From NCBI GenBank assembly GCA_023634235.1, contig JAMKCF010000044.1, positions 558,001-622,000 of the forward strand: a stretch of DNA of 64,000 bases, read 5' to 3'. This DNA is from Pisaster brevispinus (taxonomy: Eukaryota > Echinodermata > Asteroidea > Forcipulatida > Asteriidae). The notes beneath the pieces are model-generated. The model was not told the origin of the DNA. It was given only the letters and a program-made list of their open reading frames with translations, and did no database searches. Below, one piece after another: positions 11,284 through 21,572 of the stretch; the first letter of the stretch is position 1; every line of letters starts with the position of its first letter. The translations under genes and the position numbers were made by a program.

Positions 11284-11905
11284 GTATGTTTGAAAATTGA
11301 CATTTCTTTTTAGTTTTTTATCCATGCACAATGATTTTCAACTCTTAACTTTTATGCGAAATAATGATGTGCAGTCTCTTCAATTTCTTGAAACCCCATG
11401 TTTTTCAGTCCCTCAAAACTTGGCATCATAATTAATGGCCAACTCTCAAATAATACAATCTGATGCTGTACTGCCTTTGTTTTTATAAATCTCTTGTTGT
11501 TTATTCCTTCAAACTCTAAGTGATGTAATAACATTCCAACTCTCAATTTGTTCACGAGCTTATGATGTGCCGTCTCATCATTTTTTTCTGAACTTCATGT
11601 TTTCCTGTCCCTCAGATCTTGCCATTGTAATGATGGTCATTTCTGCTTGGTTGTGAAGCCCTGTGCAGTCTTCAATTTCCCTAAAGTATCTTGTCCAGTC
11701 TTTCAAAACTTGTGACTCTAATAATTATCAGCTCTCAAAGTATTCCAGAGCTGATGCTGCGCTGTATTCGGATTTCTTGTTGTCTATTTGGCAAACTCAA
11801 TGTTCAAAATACTCATACGCTGGTGTTGAACTGCTTCTTAAATTTTGCCCAAGCACATTTTGACATTAAAGTGTTTATGATAGTGTGTCTTATTTGGTTT
11901 TGCAG

Positions 11906-12032
11906 ATTATTCACTGGTTGAAGAGAGCATTCATCATGAGCAAAGATTTCATTCATCAGGAGATGCTTCTATCAAGGTCAAGTTGGAGTGTCATGTTTGG
12001 GATGGCTATGCATTGCTCACTCCTTTTCTGAG
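11906..12032 (+). CDS. Intact exon-like module (127 nt)
   Basis: Acceptor TTATTTGGTTTTGCAG and strong donor GAG|GTAAGT. The frame reads YSLVEESIHHEQRFHSS, then ASIKVKLECHVWDGYALL, then TPFLR. It is nearly identical to the module at 5973 because the whole 5690-6600 segment is repeated here. Phase 1 in and phase 2 out, so it cannot be joined in frame to another module. Product unknown. Confidence 0.5.
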
Positions 12033-12615
12033 GTAAGTTGAAAAATGTAATTTTGCCCAAGTTCTTTATCCCTGCGCAATGAGTTTCAACCCTTTAATCG
12101 TTCTCAAATCAATGTGGTGAAATCTGTTCAATTTCTTGGAACTTCATTTCAATCTGTTCCTCGTAACTTGCCATGTTAATATTTGCCATTTCTCCCTAGT
12201 TGCTTAGCCCAGTGCATTGATTTTCAACTTTTTAATTGTTCATGAAACAATTTCCTGCCGTCTCTTCAATATCTGAAAACCCATGTTGTGCAGTCTGTCA
12301 TAACCTGGCACCTTAATGATTGTTCAACTCTCTTATTATTCACAAGCTGATATTGTGCTGTCTTTGGTGTTTTTAGGCTGTTGTTGTGTAGTCCCTCAAA
12401 ATCTGAGTGATGTAATGATATTTCAACTCTAAAATTGTTCACAAGCCATTGTTGTACCATCGTATCATTTTCTCTGAACCTGATGTTGTCCTGTGACCCT
12501 CCTAAGTTGCCACCTGCTGTTGTCAAGTTCCTAAAAATTAACCGTTGTGATGATTTTCAACTCTGAAGATGTTGAAGAGCCATTGTTGTGACATTCTATT
12601 TCTTGAAACCCCATG

Positions 12616-12965
12616 TAGTGCAGCGGATAAGCAAAAAAATTGTGCACTTTTTGAGAAAAGCATGAAACTTTCAGCATAGTTAGTTTTCACCTTAAGATTT
12701 ATTTTCAGATGTGGAGGGAAGTCAAATTTGACCTCTGATGACCCTGAGAGGTCAAATCCAAAATGGCCGCCATTCCGCCTGGTCTAATGTACAAACAAGT
12801 ATAATTTTGGAATCAGACAGTGTAGAAAAACATTTAAGGTGTCATTTCCAACTAAATTGGGGATGCCAATTCATTTGGTAATACTTTTGAGATCACCAGA
12901 ACTCAAAGAAATGTATTAAGGTCAAGGTCAGGGTCAAATAAGGCCAAAAAGTGAAATTTTTGTGA
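12616..12965 (+). repeat. Left terminal inverted repeat of the 5.4-kb transposon
   Basis: About 350 bp match the reverse complement of 17665-18017 with scattered differences. It includes GAGAGGTCAAATCCAAAATG, GGTGTCATTTCCAACTAAAT and GGTAATACTTTTGAGATC, and ends in an AAGGTCAAGGTCAGGGTCAA run. Confidence 0.88.
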
Positions 12966-13112
12966 AAATTTGCCTCCATTTTGACACTTTAGAAGTAATA
13001 AATGAACAATATCAACAAAAAATACTCATGTAAAACATTACAACAACTATGACTATCCAGAACACCAAAACAGCTATTCCAAATAGGCCTACAACCTAAA
13101 ACCTGTTCATTT

Positions 13113-16100
13113 TCACAATAGATATCCACATAGATTCAGCACTATGTATCCACAACGTATGAATATCTTAAGGGTAACGATCAAAATCAAACAGTCTCCA
13201 GAACAAATGCACAGTGCAGTGCACTGGATTGCAGCTTTGACACATTTGCAATGTCCAGTGCACCATTTTTTGCAGGGACAGTGGATCAATTCCTGGCATG
13301 ATTGTGATGCCTTGGAAGAGTGGTCCAAACAGACTGCCACCCAGTTGTTTGGTTTGTCCAGCCAAAGTCAGATGGCTCTGGCATCTCTGGATCCTTGGTC
13401 AATGCCTGGTTCCAAAAGTTGGCCTGGTAGCAAGCACGCTTGATGTGCTGCTTAGGTGCTGCTTATGTTGGAGGAATGTTCTCCAGAGCATTAGACTTCC
13501 GTGTGAAGACCATGTTTCCTGGCATCAACTTCCATGCTCTCACTGGTTCGTACATCAACACTACAAATCGCTCTGAGCAGTAACATGGATCCTGCACAAG
13601 AGTTCACTGGAAGCATCATTTACCTCTTGAAAAGACTTCCAAGTTTCCCAGGCAGTCTTCTTTCCTCTGCCAGCGAATGCAGATACAGTATCACACCCGG
13701 TGAAAGCATAACAGACTGGGAGAGTCAGACACTGTGTCGGGTTCATTGTGGCAACCATTTTGTGAACAGCTATAAACCGAAAGCTTGATCCGACACCAAA
13801 GGCACCCCACAGCTCGTTAGGAGCTGTCTTGCTGAATAAAGCCACAGCCAGTACAACCAAATTAGTATCAACAGTACGTACATGTGTATGGTTACCTTTT
13901 TACACCCCTTTTGCACAGCATCTGCCACATGCAGAAGTATACGAGTGCCAGCCTCCTCTTGTAAGCATGGGGCAAGGCGGGCCAAGTGTGACTCTGCAGG
14001 AGAGCAGAGTACTCCACTTACATCTGTTGCACACAGTTCCTTGCCCTGTGGTAGAGGTAGATGAACAGCTTCGCGTGACAGGAAAGCAAAAATAATTGTT
14101 TTCTCATTGACTCGAAGGAAATCCTTCCAGTTTTTTAGCAGCACAGTAGAAGGAGCCACCCTTTTCCTTGTTCCCTTGCCCTTCTTCTGTCTTGATGAGG
14201 CTTTCGGGTTAGTAGGTAAGTATGCATCCCAGACAAGATTGATGCAGATGCTTAAGCAAAGATGTATTGTGCAAACACTCTTTATTCATACTCTTGAAAT
14301 GTTCTTGATATTCCAGGATTAAGCTATTGAACCTCAGTTTCACCATCAAGAATTGTTGCATCGGCCACAGGTGCGCTATTGTTTTCAAGCAGGCCTGATT
14401 CCAGGCAGTAAACATGGTCACAAAGTAGATGTGATTTAACTCCAATCCGCATTTTTCCTCCAGTTGACAGAGCTGCCTGGTTTTCATGTGAGAAGAAGTT
14501 GTCCATGTCTCCATTCTGTGTCTGACACCAGATGTACAGCCTCAAAAAGAGACCACAGTCACTCTAAAGTGCTGCGAGCTGTGCCATCCATTTTGATATA
14601 ACCTTGACTGGTGGCCTACTGAAAAGTGGCAACTTGTTCTTTGGAGTTGTTTGTGTGACAGGTGTTGTACACTGCTCTAGCCTTTCTATCACAAACTTTG
14701 TGTACTGCTCCTCACCAAGGGTCTCAATCCTTCTCACAGTTTCAGCCACTTAGGTGTCCAGAATGTCGCTTGTGTCACTGACTATGTAGGTCTTGGGTGT
14801 GTTCTAGAAATAGATTCCCATCTCATTCAGTACTGTCACAAGTGCCTTAACACTGCTTGCATTTTAGGTTGCTGGTCATGGTGATGGTGTCCAGTGTCAG
14901 CAGCACCATTATTTTGCTTCATGTTCCTTTCCTCAAACTCTGTAGTGATCCTGGCAATTTCTGGCCCTGCTACATCCAGCTTCGGAGTGCTCCTGGATTG
15001 CCAGTCAGCCCAATAGCCCCACCAGAACCTTTTACCATTGCATTGTTCTGCTCATGGCACTAGTCAAATGCCATGGCTAAGAAATTATTGCTTGTTTTGT
15101 GCACTACAAAATTTCCAGACATGAATTCTGCTAGGACATCTGGGTGTTTTTCAGCGAGAGTCATCATGTAACGGATGTGTACGGAAAGCCATCTGGAGTA
15201 GTGCGTGTGATCTAGGGCACAATCCAGGGCACAATCTGCGCCAGGGATTCCACATATACAGCTGGCAGTTACCTTCACGAAGAGACCTGATGTACTGCAT
15301 CAAGTGAAGCTCTAATGACAGGGTCTTAAGCCAGTAGTCAAAGTGGACACAGGCCTTTGCTCGCTGTATGCATCACTCAAAAGGCGGACTATCTGGTTGA
15401 ATGGCATCAATATCAACAGATGTGCAGTCTTCAATGTAAGCTTGTTGGAGGAGTTTATAAAGGCTTGCAGCTTTGACCTGGTGGGCATGGTAGGTCTTGA
15501 TGATATGGCTGGCAAGTATGAAGGAATTTGCTGTTCTGGATCTGGCAATGTTGGCCTCCATCAGGGTGTTCGTCCGGCCACTGTCTTTAAACCAGTCTCC
15601 CAGCAACTTCAATGTGGCCATCTCGATGTGTAGACCACCAATTATGATCACAAAGTGATCCTCTCCGTGAGTGGCTGGCCAGTTCCACTGGACTTCTTTT
15701 ACAAGAGCATACAGGTGTTGGTCAGCAGCAAGGACAGGAATTTGACATGGGTTCAAGTGCTGAACTGATGCCTTGACGATGTTCATGGAGTGCTGTATCA
15801 TTGCCACAGAGTGTGTATTTTCAAGAAACAGAGGCAATAGTGCGTTGAGTGCTGCAGATGGGATGACAGCTCGGTGTGTGTCAGCGTGGTAGGCAGACCA
15901 CGATATACAGCTATCCATGATAGACTTTTCAACAGCCATCTTCACTTTGCTGAGCCATGCATACTCATCTTCTGTAGCAGATGCTGCAGCCAGGGGGTTG
16001 GAAGGTCTCACGGGACCACAGCCGGCACACTAAAGTCCTTATAGTCTTAAGGGCAGCTGGTGGCACAATTGTGTTGGCTGGTGGCAGAAGTGTCACTGAC

Positions 16101-17390
16101 TTGGTGGAAGAGCAAACCTGACTAATCACCGGTACACTACGTTCAGTTCCGCCATGTGTATGTGACCGATGCTGAGATTCCGGTGCCGTGGAAGGAATCT
16201 TTTGCAGTTGCAGAGCTTGGATTGTGGTCGATGTTGTCCACAGCTGCTGCTGTTTAAACAGTCCATGACGCAACTTTGGCGGGCACATCATACTGTACAT
16301 CTTCCTCCCTAAAGCAGTGGCAGGCACCATCCGCAATGTCTGGGCCCAATTTCATAGAGCTGCTAAGCACAAAAATTTGCTTAGCATGAAATTTCTTCCT
16401 TGATAAAAACAAGATTACCAACCAAATATCCATGTATTGCATATTGCTTGTTACTGGTAGTCAGCTGTTGTTTTGCTTATCCTGAAAATCTCGTGGAAAT
16501 TTGGTTGGTAATCCTGTTTTTATCAAGGAAGAAATTTCATGCTAAGCAATTTTTTGTGCTTAGCAGCTCTATGAAATTGGGCCCTGATGTGAGTTGCAAC
16601 AGCCTGTCGTATGAGACACACATTCCAAGATTGAACAGTGTGTCAACCAGTCCTCTACTTTGTGTAATTGCATGGATCTTGTGGGACAGGTAGATTGGGA
16701 GTGGAGTTTCTCGGCTGCAGCTATGATGTGCTGAGCTTGATTCCACGTTACATACATGCTTCAGGCTGTTGGACATAATAATTGGGAGAATGCTAGGGCA
16801 GGTTTTGTGAAGCAGCTGGGTCTGATGCTTGATGTTTGCCCCATCAAGTGTTATGTTTGCCTGGAACTTGAGTCAGAGATCTCTTTGAGCACCACCGGTG
16901 CTGCTCCAAATAAATGTATGGCATCACTGTCATATGAACAGGCAATCATGAGGTCTGGTCCAATGTCCTTCTCAAAACTAAGAAGTATGTCTCTTTCCTG
17001 TGAATGTGCCCTTAGATCAGGAAGTGCAAAAAGCAGTTTGTTTTTCAGTCTGATGGTGTGAATCCGTTTCTCAACAGTCTGACCAAGCTGCTCCAGACTG
17101 ACCTTGTATAGCTGAGCGATATATTTAAGTTTGAACCAGGAGAACTGTCCTTATCACTATTCATGTCTTTCAAGAACGCCACTAGCTCTGCAATTAAGGC
17201 AAGAATTGCAAATGCAGGCAAGAATCATCTCCACCATTGCCTGTTGGTGCAGCCTGCCTGGCTCTGTTGTACAATGAACGTAGACAGCCGTGATGAAACT
17301 TGGCCTCAATGGCAATCATGTCTCCTACTGCAAGTTTGGCCAACAGAGCAGTGTCCTCAACTTCATGGTCACACCTCGGCACATTAATGT
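13113..17390 (-). pseudogene. Decayed transposon-encoded protein with PIN/FEN-like nuclease motifs and Cys-rich tail
   Basis: Minus-strand fragments in three frames line up as one protein broken by stops and frameshifts. In order: an N-terminal His/Cys region (LLAKLAVGDMIAIEAKFHHGC, 17382-17194); SRGLVDTLFNLGMCVSYDR near 16650; after the inserted MITE, DGACHCFREEDV and PAKV/PPKLRHGLF near 16330-16260; a 212-residue open stretch (16011-15373) with HSMNIVKASVQHLNP and GEDHFVIIIGGLHIEMATLK; LDHTHYSRWLSVHIRYM near 15200; TVLLKNWKDFLRV near 14150; EEAGTRILLHVADAVQKGCK near 13980; CYAFTGCDTVSAFAGRGKK near 13690; and a tail CQELIHCPCKKWCTGHCKC near 13290. The EEAxTR...GCDT order recalls acidic blocks of PIN/FEN nucleases; that assignment is inference. 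I recall this protein family, uncharacterised, from echinoderms and cnidarians. Confidence 0.72.
16342..16584. mobile_element. Palindromic MITE (243 bp), GGGCCCAATTTCATAG type
   Basis: Begins GGGCCCAATTTCATAGAGCT and ends with its inverted copy AGCTCTATGAAATTGGGCCC. The inverted arms extend inward through TTAGCATGAAATTTCTTCC and TTGATAAAAACAAGATTACC, leaving a short unpaired centre. It is inserted in the decayed transposon gene, between the segments ending RLLQLTS and starting with the AREEDV-type block, so it arrived later than the host element. I remember this palindrome as common in sea-star DNA, which supports the organism call. Confidence 0.9.
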
Positions 17391-17664
17391 CAATGTTGTA
17401 TGTAAGTTAGTGCTTTATGTAAGCCTGCAGAACCAGCAGGCTCATTGCAGAAGAGACAAGTAGGGGATGTGGAGCTGCTCACTGACCATGCTATGCACTT
17501 GGTCAGTTACAGGACAAAAGAATGGTCTGGTGCTAATTTGTAAAATAAACTAACTGATATTGCAAAGGGATTAAGCTGGCAGACTATGTACAAGAACCAC
17601 TCCTAGAGAACTTTGAGAATGTATGGGAGAACAAAATGACAAATAAATGGGAAAACATTCAAAA

Positions 17665-18017
17665 AATAGTAATTTTTGTGTAAATTTTGACCTTGACCTT
17701 GACATTAATGCATATCCTTGAGTTCTGGCGATCTCAAAAGTATTACCAAATGAATTGGCATCCTCAATATAGTTGGAAATGACACCTTAAATGTTTTTCT
17801 ACACTGTCTGACTCCAAAATTATACTTGTTTGTACATTAGAACAGGCGAAATGGCGGCCATTTTGGATTTGACCTCTCAGGGTCATCAGAGGTCAAATTT
17901 GACTTCCCTCCACATCTGAAAATAAATCTTATGGTTAAAACTAAGTACTCTAGAAGTTTCATGCTTTTCTCAAAAAGTGCACAATTTTCATTATATGAGA
18001 GCTTATCCGCTGTACTA
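17665..18017 (-). repeat. Right terminal inverted repeat of the 5.4-kb transposon
   Basis: Inverted partner of 12616-12965. It starts near TTTTGACCTTGACCTTGAC and ends at GCTTATCCGCTGTACTA. Confidence 0.88.
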
Positions 18018-18020
18018 ATG

Positions 18021-19815
18021 TTGTCCAGTCCCTCAAAACTTATCACCTTAATTATTGTTCAACTCTCAAATTATGTAAAGCTGCTGTTGTGCTATTTTAG
18101 TTTGTTTAGGATCTTATTGTCTAGTCCCTCTAAATTTTATAAATGTAATGACATTTCAACTCTAAAATGGTTCTTTTTGTTAAACTTTATATTGTCGTGT
18201 ACCACATAACTCTTAAAACATTCTTAAGCTGATGTTGTGCAGTCTTTGGATTTCTTTTAGGCTCTTATTGTGTAGTCCCTCAAGATATAAGAGGTATGAT
18301 TATATTTCAAATCTGAAATTGTTCTCGAACCAATGTTATGCTGTTTCAAGAGCCAAGTGTGGCATCTTTTCATTTTCTGTGAAGTTGATGTTGTCCAATC
18401 CCTCATAACTTACCACCTTCAAAATTACTCTACTCTCAAATTATTCATGAGTCAATGTTGTACTGTCTTTGGTTTCTTTGAGGCTTATGTTGTCTAGTCC
18501 CTCCAAAAAGTAGCACTCTATTAGTGCTCTTAAATTTGTTCATGAAACAATGTTGTAAGGTCCCTTCATTTTCTAGAAACCTCTTGTTGTCTAGTCCCTC
18601 ATAAATTGACACCCTAATGATTGTTCAACTCTCAAATTATTCATGAGCCAATGTTGTACTGTCTTTGTTGGTTTTTTTTTCAGGGCTCTTATTGTGTAGT
18701 ACCTCAAAATCTACTAGATCTATTTCAATTCTAAATTTTTCACAAGCCAATGTTTTGCTGTCTCATCATTTTCTCTGAACTTGATGTTGTCTCATACCTC
18801 AAAACTTACCACCTTCAAAATTGTTCCACTCTCAAAATATTCATGAGTCGATGTTGTGCTGTCTTTAGTTTTTTCTTGAGGCTCATGTTGTCTAGTCCCT
18901 AAACAATTTCAGTGCTCTTATGATTTGCTTCACTGTTGTGGCGTCTGTTCATTTTCTTCAAACATAATGTCCTTCGATAATTGTTAAAGACAGTGGTTTT
19001 GGTTTGGTTTTCTATATTGTAATCCCTTAAAATCTGATAGATGTAATGACATCTCAACTCTTAAATTGTTCATTAGCCAATGTTGTGCCTTCTCATTATT
19101 TCTTCTGAACCTTTGATTGTCCTGTACAGTGTACCTCATAACTTGCCACTTAAATGATATGTGATCTTTTAAATTATTAATGAGTCAATGTTGTACTGTC
19201 TTTGGTTTTCTTTGAGGCTTATGTTGTCTAGTTTTTCAAAATTTCAACGCTCTAAGGTCTTCCTACTCATAATTTGTTTTACAGCCAGTGTTGAGCCTTC
19301 TATCTCTTCATTTTCCTCAAGCAGGAAGTATCCATCACCGACAAAGCTTGTTTCATCACAAGATGTTCCTATCTAAGTCAACTGGGAATTTAGTTTTTTG
19401 AATCTACGCATCACTCCCTCGTTTTCTGAGTTAGTTTGAAAAATGTAATTTCTCTGTAGCTCTTGACCTCTGCTCATTGAACCTTCTAATTTCATTGCGA
19501 GCCACTGTTGTTCTATCTGTTCATTCCTTCAAACATGATGTCCTTTGATAAATGTTTACGACAGTGTGTCTATTTTTGGATTTCTTTGAGGCTCTTATTG
19601 TGTAGTTTCTCAAAATCTAAGGGATGCGATGATATTTCAACCTTGAAATTTGCCCATGAGCCAATGTTGTGACATCTCTTCATTTCTCTGATTGTCTTGT
19701 TGTCCAGTCCGGCTTAACTTGCCACCTTAATGATTGTTCAACTCTCAAATTATTCATAAGCCAATGTTGTACTGTCTTAGGTTTTTTTCTGGGCTCTTGT
19801 TGTGTAGTTTATCAA
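18021..19815 (+). repeat. Degenerate ~100-bp monomer array, block 2
   Basis: Continues block 1 directly after the transposon (TTGTCCAGTCCCTCAAAACT joins the array interrupted at 12615). Same A/B monomers. 18390-19230 closely follows the order seen at 7030-7700, showing another large internal duplication. No gene beyond a decayed module at 19320. Confidence 0.87.
19320..19434 (+). pseudogene. Decayed exon-like module
   Basis: Keeps GAAGTATCCATCACCGAC, CAAAGCTTGTTTCATCACAA and GATGTTCCTATCTAAGTCAA of the module, but the acceptor region is eroded (CTCAAGCAG) and stops interrupt all frames. Confidence 0.45.
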
Positions 19816-20108
19816 AATCTAAGAGATCTATGTCAATTCTAAATTGTTCACAAGCCAATGTTTTGCCGTCTCATCATTTTCTCTGAACATTATGTTGTCT
19901 CATACTACAAAACTTACCACCTTCAAAATTGTTCTACTCTCAAAATAATCATGAGTCGATGTTGTACTGTCTTTAGTTTTTTCTTGAGGCTCGAGTTGTC
20001 TAGTCCCTAAAAAATTTCATTGCTCTTATGATTTGCTTCACTTACATTGTCTTGGAGCCACTGTTGTTCTTTTCATTTTCTTCTAGCTTGATGACAAAGC
20101 TTTTATTA
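19816..20108 (+). repeat. 293-bp direct repeat, left copy
   Basis: Matches 20584-20876 over its whole length with a few substitutions, beginning AATCTAAGAGATCTATGTC and ending GACAAAGCTTTTATTA. Both copies end at exactly the same TTTTATTA, where foreign DNA starts in each case. Confidence 0.9.
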
Positions 20109-20583
20109 ACTTTGCGCATGAGCTACGGTGCGCTTACGGGGTCTTTATTGGGCACGCCCTGTGTCCTACGCCCCTGTAGACATACAATAGTTCGCGTATA
20201 CCCACCGCCTACTCGGTGCGAGTCTATGCAATTGTAGTATTCGCTCTACAGGTAAGTAGAGTGAAGTAGACTCCCACCCCACAGTAGTGTGGGCTGGGTC
20301 TACGAACGAATACTTACCTGTAGAGCACCCTCCCTCCTTCCCCACTATACTCGAATCTTGGGTGCTTACGCGTAAAACGTAGCGCTCGAGAAAAGAGGAG
20401 GCTGACGTAGTGCGCATGTCGCAGGGCGTCGGGGTCGGACACCAGAGGGCGCTATTGTGTGTAAAACTCTTTTTGCCTCTAAAAAGCCTTTTGCCTGCCG
20501 GCATAGGGAACAATGCAATTGTAGTATTCGCTCTACAGGTAAGTATTCGTTCGTAGACCCAGCCCACACTACTGTGGGTAGGG
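20109..20583. mobile_element. 475-bp GC-rich insert with internal inverted and direct repeats
   Basis: Base composition differs sharply from the array. It contains GCAATTGTAGTATTCGCTCT twice in direct orientation (about 20229 and 20515) and TCTACGAACGAATACTTACC near 20300, which is inverted at about 20535-20570 as GGTAAGTATTCGTTCGTAGA. A CCCACACTACTGTGGG hairpin lies near the right end. A related 95-bp piece is at 4855-4955. There is no convincing protein; the open frames are overlapping shadows of the inverted repeats. Likely a non-autonomous mobile element or a 5' fragment of a retroelement. Confidence 0.65.
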
Positions 20584-20876
20584 AATCTACGAGATCTATG
20601 TCAATTCTAAATTGTTCACAAGCCAATGTTTTGCCGTCTCATCATTTTCTCTGAACATTATGTTGTCTCATACTACAAAACTTATCACCTTCAAAATTGT
20701 TCTACTCTCAAAATAATCATGAGTCGATGTTGTACTGTCTTTAGTTTTTTCAAGAGGCTCGAGTTGTCTAGTCCCTAAAAAATTTCATTGCTCTTATGAT
20801 TTGCTTCACTTACATTGTCTAGGAGCCACTGTTGTTCTTTTCATTTTCTTCTAGCTTGATGACAAAGCTTTTATTA
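20584..20876 (+). repeat. 293-bp direct repeat, right copy
   Basis: Second copy of 19816-20108. Its right end (TTTTATTA) is the insertion point of the CR1-like LINE. Confidence 0.9.
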
Positions 20877-21142
20877 GCTTTTTTAAAGCTTTTATTAGGC
20901 CGTTGAGGGCGCTGTTCTGTAGCCGCCACTGTTTATTTTCTCTGCCAGTGTTTTCTTATTTTTATCCGTTTAATCTTTGCTGAGTTTTTGGCATCGTCTT
21001 TATATTTATTGTTGACGTGTTTGGTAAGCTTTCTGTGCTTTTCTGTGATATATTTTGGTGCTTTATCCGATTAGTATTGCTTGTTATTTTGATGTTTTTG
21101 ATGTGGTTTTTATCTTCGGTTGAGTTCACTATTTTGTAACGT

Positions 21143-21572
21143 GTGTTCATCATGGTTGTTGCCTTTAGTGCCCGTTCTCGTCTGTTGGTGTTTTTACATC
21201 TGCTTTTTATCATACATAAGTCACGGGCTCAAATCTTTCCTGATGCTGAGACTGTCAGAAATGAGTATTTTGTGTCTTCAGACCAGTACATGTGTCTGAC
21301 TAATTTTGTTGTGCCATTTTTCACCCTGTCATGGGGTAACATTACAGCTGTGCCGTACTGGATTTAATGTCTCAAAAGTTCCATTAGTCAAATGGTCCAA
21401 ACATGGCCAAACTACTCTAGTTATTCCTGGTCATGACCCTCCACATGACAAAACAATATTTATGGATATTTCTGTTAACCCAGGCCCTCGTATCGGATCC
21501 ACTAGTAATGACGAGTTGCATTTTATACATACAGATAGTTCGCATTCTATTTTGCTAGTAATTCAACTATAA
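21143..21572 (+). pseudogene. LINE N-terminal region with hydrophobic leader and 2A-like motif
   Basis: Two overlapping short frames, 21143-21367 and 21306-21572, look like one sequence broken by a frameshift near 21310-21365. The first carries a hydrophobic leader (RLLVFLHLLFIIH). The second has MDISVNPGP near 21462-21488. The core resembles the ribosome-skipping 2A motif DxExNPGP, with S where E is usual. 2A-like peptides are established at this position in some CR1-type retrotransposons of sea urchins. The second frame stops at TAA 21570-21572, and the next ATG overlaps that stop (TAATG). Confidence 0.65.

Larger units (their letters stand above)
3680..12612 (+). repeat. Degenerate ~100-bp monomer array, block 1
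   Basis: The region is made almost entirely of diverged copies of two alternating ~100-bp monomers. Monomer A carries CCAATGTTGTGCCGTCTCAT, CTGAACCTCATGTTGTCC and CATAACTTGCCACCTTAATG. Monomer B carries GATGTTGTGCTGTCTTTGG, GAGGCTCTTGTTGTGTAGTC and CTCAAAATCTAAGAGATGTAATG. Both end with a TTCAACTCTNAAATT linker, giving ~200-bp dimers. Longer stretches are duplicated: 5690-6600 resembles 11663-12560, and 9770-11110 resembles the DNA flanking the LINE (19816-20876 plus 25017-26070). Short open frames here are repeat translations. Exon-like modules are embedded at intervals, so this is probably an amplified intron-plus-exon unit. Confidence 0.88.
12616..18017 (-). mobile_element. 5.4-kb DNA transposon with ~350-bp terminal inverted repeats (inactive)
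   Basis: The ends are inverted copies of each other, starting TAGTGCAGCGGATAAGC at 12616 and ending GCTTATCCGCTGTACTA at 18017. The element interrupts array sequence that is uninterrupted at 6672-6700 (GAAACCCCATGTTGTCCAG). Comparison gives a 3-bp target-site duplication, ATG (12613-12615 and 18018-18020). The interior holds one long, decayed minus-strand gene, and a MITE has landed in it. A 3-bp target duplication alone does not settle the superfamily (Harbinger, CACTA and Academ types all make about 3 bp). Confidence 0.88.

Noticed and set aside
12616..18017. Two separate inverted repeats flanking a cellular gene
   Set aside because: The related uninterrupted site at 6672-6700 shows the whole 5.4 kb is one insertion with a 3-bp duplication.
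20166..20626. 133- and 86-codon minus-strand open frames around 20.2-20.6 kb
   Set aside because: They mirror each other through the inverted and direct repeats of the 475-bp insert; there is no protein family and no start context.
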